DNA from: Clavaria fumosa
Taxonomy: Eukaryota > Basidiomycota > Agaricomycetes > Agaricales > Clavariaceae
Assembly: GCA_951802425.1 (NCBI GenBank)
Contig: OX637802.1
Span: 2,046,001 to 2,110,000, forward strand
Direction: 5' to 3'
Length of the DNA: 64,000 bases
The first letter of the stretch is position 1. Every line of letters starts with the position of its first letter. The notes beneath the pieces were generated by a model. That model worked only from the letters and a program-made list of their open reading frames with translations, had not been told where the DNA came from and searched no databases. Shown piece by piece: positions 43,937 through 55,362 of this stretch. The position numbers and the translations under genes are program-made.

Positions 43937-45744
43937 TCAGTCATCCGCAATCAATACACCCCATACCCGACTCAGTAACTCTTTTAGCACCACGTCAGGC
44001 CCAGGAGTGCCCCTGACACACCACACACCCTCGCTACGGGGTGCCGCAGGTGCTTGCTCAACTTCGACAAGTGCGGGCACTGCAGTCGACTCCCAATGGC
44101 CCTTGTGGCTCCCTCCTAATCGGTCTAACTCGGCTTGCACCTCGGCACGGTTCGCTCCAGGTGAGTATGCTCCTTCGTCATCTCGCCGATCGACGACTAG
44201 CATCCCTCGGGTCAGTTCTCCAATGCTGACACCAAGGAAATGACAAAGCCAAGAATATAAATAATTTGGCCGTTAATCCGCAATATTGTCCTCGATCGGG
44301 ATCAAACACCAACCGTTCAATCTCAAATTTTCGCGTCTCGGCCTCCCAGCCCGTCGAGAGGACACGGCCGGCGGAGATCGGAGCATTCTGAGTCGCGAAC
44401 CACACAGCAATGATATCGTGTAACTCCATCGCGTCGGACCCAAAGCCGAGCATCACTTCCCTCGTCTTCTCCAAAAACGCGCTCGTGAAGTGTACCAGAG
44501 GCGATTTGCCCTCGCTCCGAGATGGCCATGCCGGGGAATCTAGTTTCGGATCCACATGCGCTTTGTAACTAGCGAATGGCAATTGGTGACGCGTCGTCAC
44601 ATCCAGCGGTAGCAGATCGAAGCGTTCCAATGGCAGGCTCAGCGATGGCTCCCGAAGAGATGGTGACAGTAATTGCTTGACGGCATAGGGGTCCGCAAAG
44701 AAATTGACTACATGTCTCAACCATCACATTTCAAACGGAACAACAAAGAAATCAAATCAGCAATATTCGGAGAAATTTTGAGAGGCGGGAAACCGGGCTT
44801 ACATTCCGCGACGGGCGAGGTGTTTCCGGGCACGTCCAAAGCACCGCCCATGCTCACCACACGTCCAATACGTTCCCGGACGAGGTTCCCTTCCGAACGC
44901 ATGATCTGGGCCAGACTAGTGAGCGGCCCCAGCGTCACATACGTGATTGAGCGCGGCGGCCTGGACTTGAGTAAGTTTGCGACGACTGTCAACGAGCTTT
45001 CGTTCGTAATTTGGAGCTGGGGGTGCGGTTGTGAACCTGTCGCCGCCGCGCTCTCCTCGACGGCGAGGTTCAGGTCCGGATGACGTTCGGCGATGTTGCT
45101 CAACCCGTCCCTTTGGGCAACAGAGTGAACGACATGTAGTCTGACAAGGCTGCCGAAGCACCATTTGCCATGAGTTGTAATGTGACCGACCTTCCGTGAA
45201 AATAGCTAGCGCTGTGGATGTCGCCTTCGAGCGGGCGCTCTGCTCCGCGGACGAGGAGCGGCTTCGAACTCTGCTCGAAATTAGGAAAGCGAACCTTGTC
45301 TTGGGGAAATCGTTCAAAATGCCTCGACAGCGCTTGATACATCTTTAGGATGTTGAGACTGGCGGTGGAAAAGATCCAGGCTAGTAAGAGGAGACTTGAA
45401 CGCGACTCACATGGACGATTCGACGTCCGTATTACCTGAAGGTTGTAAAATCCATTGTTAAGGTAGGCGAAACACGCAGTCTCGAACACTCACCATAACT
45501 AACAATAAATGCGAGGATCTCGAATTCGGGAGATGCGAGGGCATACAGTCTGTGTTTCCGTTACGCATCATTCGCTGGTCAGCATGGATCGCGAAGAGAT
45601 GGGACGCACAGCGCCACGACATCGTCGACGCCAGGATCGGTGTCAACTGCGACGATTCCCGCCGACGAAAAGATCGCATCAGCCGCGGCGACTCCGCCGA
45701 CGAAAATGTGTTTCCTCACTGATCACAGGGATTCGACTGCTCAT
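43937..45744 (-). CDS. Inosine-uridine preferring nucleoside hydrolase
   Basis: Six or more exons on the minus strand. The N-terminal motif IVAVDTDPGVDDVVAL carries the Asp cluster that binds calcium and ribose. Then YALASPEFEILAFIVSYG, YQALSRHFERFPQ, KPLLVRGAERPLEGD, GLSNIAERHPDLN, ITYVTLGPLTSLAQIM, RIGRVVSMGGALDVPGNTSP, NFFADPYAVKQLL, and HDIIAVWFATQN with the active-site His/Asp. The C-terminus ends with TRGMLVVDRRDDEGAYSPG and PDVVLKELLSRVWGV. The enzyme splits nucleosides to base and ribose for salvage, like yeast Urh1. ATG at 45744 was chosen; the first intron follows within 25 codons. No inactivating change was seen. Confidence 0.85.
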
Positions 45745-46629
45745 GGCTAACGTCCTCAAGCACAATTGATGGTAGTATTGTATAGTCGAAGCTTATGTAA
45801 TACCCTTTCTACATTGTGAACAAGCGGTCGTCGCTGATGGCGCCTCCAAACACCTTGCTCTACTACTTATAGTGTCCTTATGACTTATGTGCTCTCGTAC
45901 CATCTGCATTTACTGCACAGTATGGTGTATTACAAATAATAAAATCCAGACTAATCTGGAGTGTTCTCGCTCTACCCACACCACGAACTCAAGCGTTCCC
46001 CCCCTCGCCCAACGCACTCTCCATTCCGTTGTTACCTTCCGTCTGCGAACCGTTCCCACTCAATTTACCGTTCTTCCTTTCCCTCAATTTCGATCCCGAG
46101 GCACACTGGTTGCTGTTTCCGTTACCCGAGGGAGATGCTTTTGGGGGCTGGTTTGGGAATGAATGGTCACAAGCACAGCCACTTCAAACCTCGGTAAATA
46201 ATGGTTAAAGCACTCGACAGGGAATGCTACGGGAGGGTACAGAAAGGTGAATAGTGGGAACTAGTTAATCATACAGCTAAACAACAGTGACGACTTATGC
46301 GGACAATGAGATTAACAGTATGAACAGCATAAGCTCAAGCAAATTTCCACCGATGATTGATTGGGACTGAGAACCAAAGAGTTACAAGCAACGCGGATTG
46401 CTGACAAATATGAGCGTTGGAGACCTTGCTAGAGCAAGGTAATTTGAATTGGTTGGCAGGATCTGATACATGTTTCCATAATTTAGTAGTGCCATTCCAA
46501 ATATAACTTGGATGTCACCCAAATTTGTGCTCAGAAACTGTATGTTGGTGTGTTTAAAGTTATCTACAACCATCCAATCAGTCATGGCTCACACACCTAA
46601 GGCTCTGTAATACAGTATTTTCATCACAT
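45745..46629. other. Intergenic, edge of the gene island
   Basis: No gene recognised. A minus-strand open frame at 46382-46585 looks like protein but matches nothing I know. This is the boundary between the host gene island and the transposon nest. Confidence 0.35.
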
Positions 46630-46703
46630 GGGCCCTGTGGCCCAAGGGTAAAACCTGAAGTCACTGGCTTGAACTTGCATGCATGAGTTCAATCCCCTGG
46701 GGG
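46630..46703 (+). ncRNA. tRNA-like SINE head
   Basis: 74 bp with A-box-like TGGCCCAAGGG (46638-46648) and B-box GAGTTCAATCC (46685-46695) at tRNA spacing, with G-rich start and C/G-rich end that could pair. No clean anticodon loop can be assigned. An unrelated 90-bp tail precedes the copia remnant. Confidence 0.4.
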
Positions 46704-46789
46704 GCATAATAAATTTCCAGTAACCCTAAATAGGCACTTGGCCCTAATCTGGAGAATGAGGTGCAACTCCTCTGAAATCCACACCTGAC

Positions 46790-47816
46790 TGGCAGTGCTG
46801 CCCTGCCTTATTAGCAATGGGACTGGCTCCCCATGCCACAGGCTAGTTAGCCTAGTTTATTGCAGGTGCCTCATACCAGTGCTCATCCCAGCATTCAGCA
46901 GTATCCTTGGTGGGGTCTATTTGGTGTACCAAACAATCTACAGGCTCAGTCTCACTCAGATGGTGCTGGGCCTTCACATGAGCTTCCCATGGCATAATCA
47001 ACATGTGCTTGTTGCCCCAATGCGTGTGCTCACTGTGTCAACATCTGTGCTCACTGCCACGAAGATCAGTCCCAACCGGCTTATTGAGCTATTAGGCCAG
47101 GAAGCTGACTGCTGCATCCTCAGAGATGGAAGCACCAAAAAGAAAGAAAGCAATGAGGTGGCACTTGCCACCTTGCCTGACTCTGCAGGGACTAAAAAGA
47201 AGGACAAGTCAAAAGTAAATGCTTCAACTGCAAATGGACCAGACATTACCAATGCAATTGTTTTGCCAAGGGTGTGGGGAAAGGAAGGGCAATGGCCCAA
47301 ACAAAAGGGGAAAAACCTGAGAAAGCCACCACTGCCAAGTCCGATGACAAGGAGAGTGGATGGGCAGCAATTCTGGATGGTGACAACCAAGCTGAAGGCG
47401 ATCGCACAAACCTCACTGAGGCATGCAATGATGTGGAGATATATGACTCTGGCACCTCTTGACACATGTCACCATATCACTCCAAATTCATAAACTTCTC
47501 AGAGATTCTGGCCAGGAAAATTCACACCACCAACTGATGCACCTTCCTAGCCACTGGAAAGGGAGACATGTATATACTGGTTCCAAAGGGCCAGACCAAG
47601 ACCAAAGTCTTACTATGAGATGTTCTATATGCATCAGAGATGCTTGTTTCCATTGGAAGAATCATAGAGGCAAAACACACCATCATGTTCTGCAGTACAA
47701 CCCTCTGGATACTCAATCCAGCTGGCAAAGTGGTAGGTGAAATCCCCAAGTCAGGCAGACTGTACACCATCAACCACAGGCCATGCAATGAGGACAGGAT
47801 TGCACTAGCAGCCAGA
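46790..47816 (+). pseudogene. Copia gag and protease remnant
   Basis: A CCHC knuckle CFNCKWTRHYQCNC (about 47222-47263) follows a Lys-rich stretch, in a different frame from the preceding gag part, so a frameshift lies between. Then YDSGTS-stop-HMSPYHSKF, the copia protease, where TGA at 47459 replaces an Arg codon. The frame continues KGDMYILVPKG and ALAARC to the E4 insertion. Confidence 0.8.
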
Positions 47817-48395
47817 TGTCAGGATCCATTACGTAAGCCGCCATCACTGAGTCCGCAACGCGCTAGGATCTAGTTACGAGGACCGAGTATGGGACCACGT
47901 GACCTCCTGCGACCTTAAGCGCCCGCCCACGACCTCAACTCCACACTCGCGACTCCCCTGGCGCTTATAGGCCCACGACCAGCACCCATCACGTGCCCCC
48001 ACCCACGTTCCTTGCGACTTCCCACGCTTTGCAATTCGTGATGGAGGCGGATCAGCAAAAATGCCTCTGACGTGCCCCATCAACCAATCTAACCTAAACG
48101 GGCCTAATTGAGGTCTCCCCTCGGGCAGCCAAGACCGTGCCAAGCATTCCCTCTGTCGTCCTCCCCACATTTGTACCTCGCCGCTACCTTCCTTATTTGG
48201 CATCCCCTTTTCCCTTTGTTGCCTCCCCTATCCCGCGCGACTCAGAGTGCGTAGCCTCGTTTCTCTTACTTATGACTCACTCCCTACACAGCCCCCTTCC
48301 CCCAGTATATATAACGCCTTGTAATGAGTGTAGGCCCTCACGTTGAAATCGAACTTCTTTCCCCTTCTCGCTTCTGTGAGGGACTCGGACTGACA
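47817..48395 (+). repeat. E4 5' LTR
   Basis: 579 bp. U3 holds CACGTG at 47896-47901 and 47990-47995. A TATATATAA box near 48306-48314 is about 30 bp before the proposed RNA start ACGTTGAAAT (48340-48349). Confidence 0.93.
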
Positions 48396-49002
48396 CAATT
48401 TCAACGTCCACCCCTTGCTACCTCGACCCTGTCAACCCCCGGTTGGCCTAGCTTTCTCCCTACCCCCTGCCCATCGTGTGCAACAGAACGACGAGAGAAT
48501 CACCCTGGCGTACCCGACGCATAACGAGGACATAACGGACGAGTGGCTCACCACGGTCCTGGACTTCGGAGAAGACGAATACTGGGCGAGGTACTTTGAC
48601 ACTCGCATACGAACTGAATTCTACCCAGACACACCCACGGAATCCGACGTCTCAGAGACAGAAACTGCGGTAGTAAGACCGCAAGAGCTACGCCCCTTCG
48701 AGTTGTGGATTATTGAGGAGGAAAGAAGACTCGCGCCTTATTTCGGAAGGCTATATGCACAGGAACAGAGCAGACGAGAGCAGAGGTTGAGAGAGGCCTT
48801 AGCAATTGCTTTACCAGACTCCGCGACCTCAGGCATGAGATCGCCCGCACACAGCACCATCGACGTTAACCTCGACGACCTCGAGGACTACGTAAACAGC
48901 GACAATGACGAGTCGACGAACGAACCCGCGTACGTTTCCGTGGAGATCCAGACAGAACTTACCCTCCTCGGAGTCGAACAGTTCATCGTCCACAAATACT
49001 GA
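48394..49002 (+). CDS. E4 leader open frame without an early ATG
   Basis: About 200 codons are open from just inside the LTR end to TAA/TGA at 49002, in a different frame from gag and overlapping it. The only ATG is at 48835. The product would be acidic and protein-like (NEDITDEWLTTVLDFGEDEY, ELRPFELWIIEEERRLAPYF, STIDVNLDDLEDYVNSDNDE). The composition is not that of random sequence. It may be a separate leader protein made from a non-ATG start, or an N-terminal gag part joined by splicing or a frameshift lost in this copy. I do not recognise it. Confidence 0.4.
   Translation, partial: HNFNVHPLLPRPCQPPVGLAFSLPPAHRVQQNDERITLAYPTHNEDITDEWLTTVLDFGEDEYWARYFDTRIRTEFYPDTPTESDVSETETAVVRPQELRPFELWIIEEERRLAPYFGRLYAQEQSRREQRLREALAIALPDSATSGMRSPAHSTIDVNLDDLEDYVNSDNDESTNEPAYVSVEIQTELTLLGVEQFIVHKY
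48396..48407 (+). promoter_or_regulatory. E4 primer-binding site, self-priming type
   Basis: CAATTTCAACGT follows the LTR. ATTTCAACGT pairs exactly with ACGTTGAAAT at 48340-48349. The sequence is unrelated to that of E1-E3 but the geometry is the same (56 nt from primer start to LTR end). Confidence 0.7.
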
Positions 49003-49228
49003 CCCCTCGCTTTCATCCCCCATCCTGTCAACCCCATCCCCCCCAGCACCACCAGTACATACCGAACCCCCCGTAGACTTCGCGAGTTTAGACGAGCGCC
49101 TAGCCCAGCAAGCACCGTCGCCACCACCACCACCACAATCACCTGCGACTCCAGAGCCGGAACCGCGACCCCAACCCACGAATCCATCGCCACCAGAACC
49201 CTTGCCGCCTCCCTCGCCCGCACCCGAA

Positions 49229-50299
49229 ATGGCGGACGTCGTCCCCGCAGCCCCAATGCCGAGGCTGGACCTAGCCGTTCCATCTTTTGATGGAAATAAG
49301 AAGAACTTCCGGACCTTCCTCAGGTCTCTCCGACTACAGTTCCTGGGAAACCAGGGGCTCTATGCCAGTGACCTGAACAAGATCCTATTTGCGCTGAGTA
49401 AGATTACAGGAGAAGGGTTCGCAGCGGAGTGGGCGAACATGCGAGGTGACGAGATCCTGAATGCTGGAGTGGCAGGAACTTGGGAAGACTTTGTTGTGGA
49501 TCTGCGGAGGGCCTTTGACGACCCAAACATTACCGCGACCGCCCTGAACGATATAGCAAAGCTGAAACAGGGAGCATTGGAAGCTGCGGAGTTCTTCGCC
49601 CTTTTCGAAACACTGATGCGCAAGGCGGAACTGGACCCGGTCGACGACTCTGACATGCTCATCCACTGGCTGGAGACGAATCTCAACCAGAGGTTGACCA
49701 CGCAGGTCTACAACGTCAACCCCATGCCAGTTACCTATGCCCAGTGGAAACATCTGGTCGAGACCCTGGATGCTCAACAGCGACGGCTTGATGCGATCAT
49801 TCGCGAGCAGAACGCCAGCCGCCCGGCCCCGCCTCAGCTCCAACAGTCGCGACCGCTGCCGACACCCCCGCGCTATCCGAACCCGAACCCCCCGCGACCC
49901 GCACCTCGCTTCCCTTCCGTTCCGCAGCAGCAGCAACGCGCCCCTGCCCCACAGATCATGCCCCGTCCCGCTGGTGCCGGTGACCGGATGATCGTGGACC
50001 AGACACGGGCTCCTGCAGCTGAACGTCGATGCTTCCGCTGTGGCCAGGTGGGTCACATCGCCCGAAACTGCCACCTCCCGGACTCGCGACCCTATGTCCC
50101 GAGACCGCAGGTTCGCGCGATGGTCCCTGGCCCAGTAGAGGTGGAAGAGTATGAGAACAAACTCGCGCTACTCCGCGACAGGCTTGCGATCTACGAGAGA
50201 GAGAGGCAGATGGCGAGTGCCCCGCAGGCCCAGCAACAACAACAACAGCTCCCGCCGGCTCCCATCCAGGAGCAGGGTTTTGGAGGAGAGACGCAGTAA
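49229..50299 (+). CDS. gag: E4 gag capsid/nucleocapsid protein
   Basis: The ATG at 49229 gives MADVVPAAPMPRLDLAVPSF, matching the start of gag in E2 and E3, with 356 residues. The frame is open back to an ATG at 48905, which would add 108 residues, mostly Pro/Ser. The capsid region has GNKKNFRTFLRSLRLQF, WANMRGDEI and LNDIAKLKQGALEAAEFF. The knuckle is CFRCGQVGHIARNC, then a coiled-coil ENKLALLRDRLAIYERERQ, poly-Gln, and GFGGETQ-stop at the pol overlap. Confidence 0.9.
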   Translation: MADVVPAAPMPRLDLAVPSFDGNKKNFRTFLRSLRLQFLGNQGLYASDLNKILFALSKITGEGFAAEWANMRGDEILNAGVAGTWEDFVVDLRRAFDDPNITATALNDIAKLKQGALEAAEFFALFETLMRKAELDPVDDSDMLIHWLETNLNQRLTTQVYNVNPMPVTYAQWKHLVETLDAQQRRLDAIIREQNASRPAPPQLQQSRPLPTPPRYPNPNPPRPAPRFPSVPQQQQRAPAPQIMPRPAGAGDRMIVDQTRAPAAERRCFRCGQVGHIARNCHLPDSRPYVPRPQVRAMVPGPVEVEEYENKLALLRDRLAIYERERQMASAPQAQQQQQQLPPAPIQEQGFGGETQ

Positions 50300-53200
50300 G
50301 TCCAAACTGGCGTCTCTGTAACAGTACAAGTCTTGTCCCCGCCCCCGCCCCTGTACCCGTAGCAAGTATACCCAAATATACGATCTTGCAACGGAGACAC
50401 GCCCGGAGTGCGAATGAACTTGAGGACAACAGAACAACAAAGGTCGCGGAGGACAAACCAAAGAGGTGAAAGAGAGAGTTGACCCTACCGGTGCACTTTG
50501 AGACTCTAACCACGGCTGAATGGGGAGGCGTTAAAGTCCTGATCGATTTGGGATGTACTAACTGCTTCATGGACCTAGCCTGGTGCAGGGAGCTCGGACT
50601 GGAACCTGTGCCGCTACAGAACCCGATCAAGGTATACAATGTGGATGGATCGGCAAACAAGAGCGGGCCTATTCGCTATGGCATCGACCTCCTGTTGACT
50701 ATAGGAGACCACCAAGAGCGAATACACTTCTTGCTCGGAACAGCCAAGTCACACAAAATCATCCTGGGACACGACTGGCTATCCAAACACAACCCTGAGA
50801 TCGATTGGCCACTGGGGAAAGTCTCCTTCAAACGCTGCCCCGCAAGTTGCCACTTTGACCCGCACCTCGCGAGTCCCTGGGCCTATCCAAAGAGCAGTGA
50901 TTGGGACAATGCACTACAAACAACTATGGATATCCGCTTTTCGGACTCCGGAGACATGCCTGACTGGCCGTCGCTATACCCAACGGTCTTTAGTGAAGCC
51001 AAGTGGGACGAGTTGCCCAAACCGCAACCTGACTTCGACATCAAAATTGAGTTTCGTGAGGATCCCGGTCACTTATCCTCCAAGCTATATTCGCTGACGA
51101 GAGAAGAGACGATTGAGATGAACAGGTGGATCGACGAACAGCTCGCATCAGGGAGGATAAGACCTTCCAAGTCGCCCTATGCCAGCCCGTTCTTTTTCAA
51201 GCGAGAAAAGGACAAACTCCGACCGATCATCGACTACTCGCGCCTCAACTCATTCCTGATCAAAGAAAAGTTCCCACTACCACGCATCCGCGACTGTGTA
51301 GACAAGCTGCGGGGAGCCAAGGTCTTCTCCAAGATCGATGCGAAGGGGGGATTTCCGTCTATGAGGCTGTGGGAGGGGCACCAGGAGAGATGCGCGTTCT
51401 TAATGTCGCGAGGCTTGTTCGAACCTACGGTAATGTGGTTCAGACTCCAGAATGCCCCCGCAACCTTCCAGAGATTCATGAACCACATTCTGAGAGAGGA
51501 GATTGCCGGCGGACACGTCCTCGCGTACATCGATGACGTCATCATCTTCGCGGATGACCTCGCGACCCACCGTTACTGGATGGACCGAGTCTTGCAAAGA
51601 TTCCGCGAGAATGGGCTGTGCCTCCGGCTAAGCAAATGTGAGTTCGAGAAGGCTGAGGTGTTCTACCTTGGGCTCAGGCTCTCGCACAATCGCCTCGAGC
51701 ATGACCCGGCCAAGGCAGAAGCTATCCGAAACTGGCCAGTACCCCGAAACGTCAAAGAACTCCAACGCTTCCTCGGAATGGTCAACCACTTGCGGAGATT
51801 CATCCCCAACTTGTCCACGTGAGCCAAACCCCTGTTTAAGCTCACCGGCAATGTCCCCTGGTGTTGGCAGAGCGAACAGGTCGCGGCTTTCCTGGATGTG
51901 AAAGGAGCGCTTGTCTCAGCCCCGGTCCTCGCCCTACCCCAGGACTTGGGCAGGTGGAAGGTAGAAACGGATGCGAGTAACCTCGCGACGGGTGGTGTTC
52001 TTTCACAGCAGCAGCCTGATGGAACCTGGAGACCGGTCGACTACATCTCCGAGGCCCTCACAGCCGCCGAGAAAAATTATGATGTCTACGATAAAGAACT
52101 CCTCGCGGTCATCAGGGCTCTAAGAGAGTGGAGAGCGAATCTAGTGGGAGTGGACGAGACCTTCGAGATTTGGACGGACCACACCAACCTGCAATACTTC
52201 AGAAAGCCCCAAAAACTGAAACCACGGCAGGTATGCTGGTACGGAGAACTCCAAAGTTTCGACTTCGAGATCAAGTATCGGACAGGCAAAAGCAACACCA
52301 AAGCCGATACCCTCTCGCGAAGGCCAGACTACAGAGACGCCGCCGAGGAAGATGCCCCCGTCCAGATGCTCCCCGCCGACATGGATGTACGCACCAGCTT
52401 TACCTCGGAAATGGAGACGCTCCTCCAGAAAAAGAGCGCGGAACATGTCACGAAGCCCACGGAGATTGACGACAGTTGGACGCGAGACCGCCTTGGGCTT
52501 TGGTGGAGAAACAACACTGTGTGGATACCCGCAAGCATTCGCGAGGTGGTGCTCAACTACGAACACGACCTCCCCACCGCAGGACACCCCGGAAAAAAGA
52601 AAAAGAAAGCCGCAATGGTCAAGGCCTACTGGTGGCCCGAGATGGTGAAGGATGTGGAGAAGTACGTATCCGGGTGCGAAGGTTGCCAGAGAACCAAGCC
52701 CGATCGAACCAAACGCGCCGCGCCTCTGTACCCGCACCCAGTCCCAAACGGCCCATGGTGGGCGATCAGCTGGGACATAGTAGGACCGTTACCACAGTCC
52801 CGCGGGTTCGACTCCATCCTTGTAATCGTCGACAAATTCACCAAGCGCACTCTCATCGAAGCGATCGGTTTCGACTTGACGAGCCTGGGAGCGGCGAGGA
52901 TCCTCCACGACCGAGTATTCCGGAACCACGGAATCCCCCAGAAGGTCGTCAGTGATCGTGGCCCACAATTTGTCTCTCGATTCATGAAGGAATTCTACCA
53001 GATGATTGGGATAAAGGCTAACCCGAGTACCGCCTTCCACCCCCAAACTGACGGACAAACAGAGCGAGTAAATCAGGAGATCGAAACCTACCTGCGAGGA
53101 TATGTCGACCATCTCCAGGATGATTGGGCGGAGTGGTTGAGCACAGCAGAGTTTGCGTTAAATAACCGGGAACACTCCGCGACAGGCTATACGCCCTTCT

Positions 53201-53844
53201 TCTTGGACTGCGGCCGACACCCCTGGAATGGAGGTATACACCCGCGGACAGAAGTGAACCCAGCTGCAGATGAGTGGATGGCGAAGTTAGAAGAGTCGCG
53301 ACGTGCTGCCAAAGAGGCCATGGAGAAAGCTGCGTTAGCAATGAAGAAAAGCTACGACAGCGGAAAACAACCCAGCCGCGAGTATGGGAAGGGGGACTTA
53401 GTTTGGCTCGACACACGAAACTTGAAAATGGACTGCCCAAACAAGAAACTCGACAACAAACGCGCTGGACCCTTCACTATTGTAGAGAAGGTGGGGCCAG
53501 CTGGATATCGCCTCAAACTGCCCCCTGCCTGGCGAATCCATGACGTATTTAATGAGTTGCTCCTCACCCCTTTCATCCCTCCTTCTTTCGCTTCTCAAGC
53601 CCGACCACCTCCGCCACCCCCGACCATCGACGATGACCATTTGGAGTATGAGGTCGAAGAGATCCTGGATGTGAAGAAAGTAGGACGAGGAGTGAAGTAT
53701 CTGGTAAAATGGCAAGGCTACCCCATCGAAGAGAATACTTGGGAACCCCGCCAGAACCTTACCAACACCGCAATTCTCCTCCGCGACTTCTTCCTCAAAC
53801 ACCCGGACAAGGCGCAATTGGCCGGTCGAGATGCCCAGCCTTGA
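50296..53844 (+). pseudogene. pol: E4 pol, two nonsense codons
   Basis: Pol lies in the -1 frame relative to gag and reads VSPNWRL across the gag stop, as E2 does. TGA at 50467 and TGA at 51820 (CGG/CGA Arg in relatives, LSAR-AKP) interrupt it; otherwise it is open. Protease is LIDLGCTNCFMDLAW, where Asp-Ser-Gly is changed to Asp-Leu-Gly. RT has YIDDVIIFADD. RNase H (VETDASNLATGGVLSQQ), integrase (WDIVGPLPQSRG, VVSDRGPQFVSRF, TDGQTERVNQEIE) and chromodomain (YLVKWQGYPIEENTWEP) are complete. Confidence 0.9.
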
Positions 53845-53855
53845 GGAGGGGGCCA

Positions 53856-54434
53856 TGTCAGGATCCATTACATAAGCCACCGTCACTGAGTCCGCAACGC
53901 GCTAGGATCTAGTTACGAGGACCGAGTATGGGACCACGTGACCCCCTGCAACCTTAAGCGCCCGCCCGCAACCTCAACTCCACACTCGCGACTCCCCTGG
54001 CGCTTATAGGCCCACGACCAGCACCCATCACGTGCCCCCACCCACGTTCCTTGCGACTTCCCACGCTTTGCAATTCGTGATGGAGGCGGATCAGCAAAAA
54101 TGCCTCTGACATGCCCCATCAACCAATCTAACCTAAACGGGCCTAATTGAGGTCTCCCCTCGGGCAGCCAAGACCGTGCCAAGCATTCCCTCTGTCGTCC
54201 TCCCCACATTTGTACCTCGCCGCTACCTTCCTTATTCGGCATCCCCTTTTCCCTTTGTTGCCTCCCCTATCCCGCGCGACTCAGAGTGCGTAGCCTCGTT
54301 TCTCTTACTTATGACTCACTCCCTACACAGCCCCCTTCCCCCAGTATATATAACGCCTTGTAATGAGTGTAGGCCCTCACGTTGAAATCGAACTTCTTTC
54401 CCCTTCTCGCTTCTGTGAGGGACTCGGACTGACA
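53856..54434 (+). repeat. E4 3' LTR
   Basis: 579 bp, preceded by a purine tract GAGGAGGGGG (53843-53852). Same TATA box and CACGTG sites as the 5' LTR. Confidence 0.93.
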
Positions 54435-55077
54435 CCAGAAGCATCAGTGTCAGCATTGATTCACTCCACAGAAAGATGGGGCACATATCTTATGAAGCCA
54501 CATGGAATCTCATCCACCAGGGAATGATCACAGGGGTGGAGCTCGACGATGTAGAGCAGTCCAGCCCCTGCGAGTCATGCGAGTATGCAAAATCATCCAA
54601 AAGCCCATCTGGAAGACATGAATGGAGCTGCGAGCTGAGTCCTATGGTGACAAAATTTACTCTGACCTATGGGGACCATCACCTATGAGATCAATTGGTG
54701 GGCACCAATACATAACTTACACACAGACAGATGCACCTGATGGACCACCATTGATGTCCTCCACACCAAATATGAAGCACTTACCTCATACTGATGCTTT
54801 GAAGCCTGGGTCAAAACCCAATGAAAGACAAAGATCAAATGCCTTTTCTCAGATCACAGGGAAGAGTACACGGGTGAAGAGTTCTCAGATCATTTGGCCA
54901 AAGCTGGAACAGTATGACAACTTACCATCCATGACACCCCCAAGTATAATGGAGTAGCCAAACACCTGAATCGAACGATCCTCAAGCATGTCTGAGCTAT
55001 GCTCCATGCGAGTGAGCTTCCAAAGTTCCTATGGGCCAAAGCAGTCAGACATGCTGTCTACTTGAAGAATCACACAT
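54435..55077 (+). pseudogene. Copia pre-integrase and integrase remnant
   Basis: Continues the copia frame after E4: MGHISYEATWNLIHQGMITG, CESCEYAKSSK (zinc-binding pre-integrase), then in another frame YSDLWGPSPMRSIGGHQY, a copia integrase core start. The integrase is shortened: the following sequence soon reaches ILKHV-stop-AML and LPKFLWAKAVRHAVYLKN, the late part of integrase. Frameshifts and stops make it inactive. Confidence 0.8.
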
Positions 55078-55362
55078 TGTTAGGATTGCTTACCTAAGCC
55101 ATCCCAAAAGGAGTTGTGGAGAAATTAGAGAAGATTGTTGGAAGGTCACATGACCTGTGGTGGAGGATTACATAATCGGGAGATCACATGACTTGGGCCT
55201 GGGCGCGTCACGTGATCCGAGAGGTCCGAGCGTGGGAACACCAGCAAATGCTGAAGCGTTCGCTATATATACTACGTCTTTTCCATTCTTGTACCCTTTT
55301 CCCCTTATCTTAGTATTGTCATCATGACCTTACACTTAAGTTGTGTGAGACCCAGTCTGATA
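55078..55362 (+). repeat. E3 5' LTR
   Basis: 285 bp. TATATATA at 55263-55270 and proposed RNA start ATCTTAGTATT at 55307-55317. ATCACGTGATC-like palindrome in U3. Confidence 0.93.

Larger units (their letters stand above)
47817..54434 (+). mobile_element. E4: Ty3/gypsy chromoviral LTR retrotransposon, nearly intact
   Basis: 6.6 kb, LTRs of 579 bp each (47817-48395, 53856-54434), ends TGTCAG..CTGACA, exact 5-bp target duplication CCAGA (47812-47816, 54435-54439). About nine differences between LTRs, nearly all transitions, many at CpG. Gag is open; pol has two TGA codons (50467, 51820). It has a distinct leader with an extra open frame. It inserted in the copia gag-pol. Confidence 0.95.

Noticed and set aside
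46540..46790. Copia 5' LTR
   Set aside because: No sequence matching TGTTGGATATTCAAACC is present upstream of the copia remnant.
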